Origin: an uncultured Alcanivoracaceae bacterium
GTDB lineage: Bacteria; Pseudomonadota; Gammaproteobacteria; Pseudomonadales; Alcanivoracaceae
Assembly: GCA_937943665.1 (NCBI GenBank)
Contig: CALEAR010000172.1
Location: forward strand, 1-5,579
DNA length: 5,579 nt
Direction: 5' to 3'
Part shown: positions 4,756 to 5,579 of the stretch, one piece after another
How positions within the stretch are numbered: the stretch's first letter is position 1
How the letters are laid out: every line of letters begins with the position of its first letter
The notes under the pieces: model-generated
The model's input: the letters and a program-made list of their open reading frames with translations, nothing else
Told to the model about the DNA's origin: nothing
Database searches by the model: none
Program-made: the position numbers and the translations under genes

Positions 4756-5579
4756 ATGGCTGGCAGCAGCTTTGGAAGCTTATTTAGAGTTACTACTTTT
4801 GGAGAAAGTCACGGCCCTGCTTTGGGTGCCATTATTGATGGTTGCCCTCCGGGCATTGCCATTTCAGAGGAAGAGATTCAACAGGAATTGGATCGCCGCC
4901 GGCCTGGCACTAGCCGCTACACCACACAACGCCGAGAGCCAGATAAGGTAAAGATTTTATCCGGCGTGTTTGAGGGCAAAACCACCGGTTGCGCCATCGG
5001 CTTAATCATTGAAAACACGGATCAAAAATCCAAGGATTACGCTAATATTGCCAACACCTTCCGTCCTGCCCATGCAGATTACACCTATACGCAAAAGTAT
5101 GGCTTTCGGGATTACCGTGGTGGGGGGCGTTCCTCAGCCCGTGAAACTGCCATGCGTGTGGCTGCCGGTGCCATTGCTAAAAAGTTTTTAGCTGAGCGTT
5201 ATGGTATTCGCATTTATGGCGGTGTAACGCAAATTGGGCCCGTGGTGGCAGAAACCTTTGATTGGTCGGTGGTTAATGATAACCCCTTCTTCTTTCCAGA
5301 TGTGGAAAAGCTTGAAAGCCTAGAACAGCTGATCCATCAGCTGCGCAAAGAAGGCTCCTCTATTGGCGCTAAGGTGCAAGTGTATGCAGAGAATGTGCCA
5401 GCGGGGTGGGGCGAGCCTGTGTTCGATCAACTGGATGCGGATTTAGCCAAGGCCATGATGAGCATTAATGCGGTGAAAGCCGTGGCCATTGGTGATGGCT
5501 TTGATGTGGTGAATCAGCGCGGTGAAGAGCATCGAGATGAAATCACTCCTGAAGGGTTTTTAAGTAACCACGCTGGGGG
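4756..5579 (+). CDS. aroC: Chorismate synthase (5' part, cut by window end)
   Basis: AroC converts 5-enolpyruvylshikimate-3-phosphate to chorismate, the last step of the shikimate pathway, using reduced FMN. The first 274 residues are present out of about 361 in E. coli, and the frame is open to the last base. The N-terminus [20 protein letters not shown] contains the family signature [18 protein letters not shown] (residues 16-33). [19 protein letters not shown] follows, and the second signature [18 protein letters not shown] lies at about 124-141. Near the end [13 protein letters not shown] and [14 protein letters not shown] match the conserved flavin- and substrate-binding core. Conserved His and Arg residues expected in these motifs are visible, with no frameshift. 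The strong GGAGA ribosome site and the usual N-terminal sequence settle the start. It lies 44 nt after prmB, with no terminator between them. Confidence 0.97.
   Translation, partial: MAGSSFGSLFRVTTFGESHGPALGAIIDGCPPGIAISEEEIQQELDRRRPGTSRYTTQRREPDKVKILSGVFEGKTTGCAIGLIIENTDQKSKDYANIANTFRPAHADYTYTQKYGFRDYRGGGRSSARETAMRVAAGAIAKKFLAERYGIRIYGGVTQIGPVVAETFDWSVVNDNPFFFPDVEKLESLEQLIHQLRKEGSSIGAKVQVYAENVPAGWGEPVFDQLDADLAKAMMSINAVKAVAIGDGFDVVNQRGEEHRDEITPEGFLSNHAG

Overview
The window looks like a chromosomal segment of a gammaproteobacterium with roughly balanced base composition. The strongest taxonomic clues are the adjacent prmB-aroC pair (the E. coli order), a YdjA-type nitroreductase, a YiiD/FabY-type hotdog thioesterase and a tRNA-Ser(GGA) with an encoded CCA end. 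A marine or Pseudomonas/Oceanospirillales-like lineage is plausible, but the species cannot be named from the sequence alone. Nothing marks the window as a mobile or accessory island: there is no integrase, transposase, CRISPR array or long repeat.

Layout, left to right. (1) Plus strand, 1-813: the 3' end of a nitroreductase gene, followed 9 nt later by a short hotdog thioesterase gene. (2) 819-982: a compact stable-RNA unit with a near-consensus sigma70 promoter and GC-rich discriminator, tRNA-Ser(GGA), and a strong intrinsic terminator. (3) 1017-1523, plus: a DUF2505-family gene whose TAG stop lies in a CTAG palindrome that also supplies the stop of the convergent gene. (4) Minus strand, 3620 to 1520: a two-gene operon, an acidic amino-acid/dicarboxylate:cation symporter and then, 10 nt downstream, a short-chain dehydrogenase (SDR). 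(5) A 164-bp divergent intergenic region (3621-3784) holding the symporter promoter inside an 8-bp perfect inverted repeat. (6) Plus strand, 3785-5579: prmB (ribosomal protein L3 glutamine methyltransferase) and the first three quarters of aroC (chorismate synthase), which is cut by the window end.

Most genes are ordinary housekeeping functions: flavin reductase, lipid/acyl thioesterase, tRNA, translation-factor methylation, shikimate pathway and amino-acid uptake. The observations most worth checking are: the SDR, which keeps the active-site Tyr but has Ala and Asn where catalytic Ser and Lys are expected; the symporter, whose NMDGT sodium-site motif reads NMNGT; the symmetrical element overlapping the symporter promoter; and the shared CTAG stop of the convergent pair. 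I found no convincing new multi-gene system.
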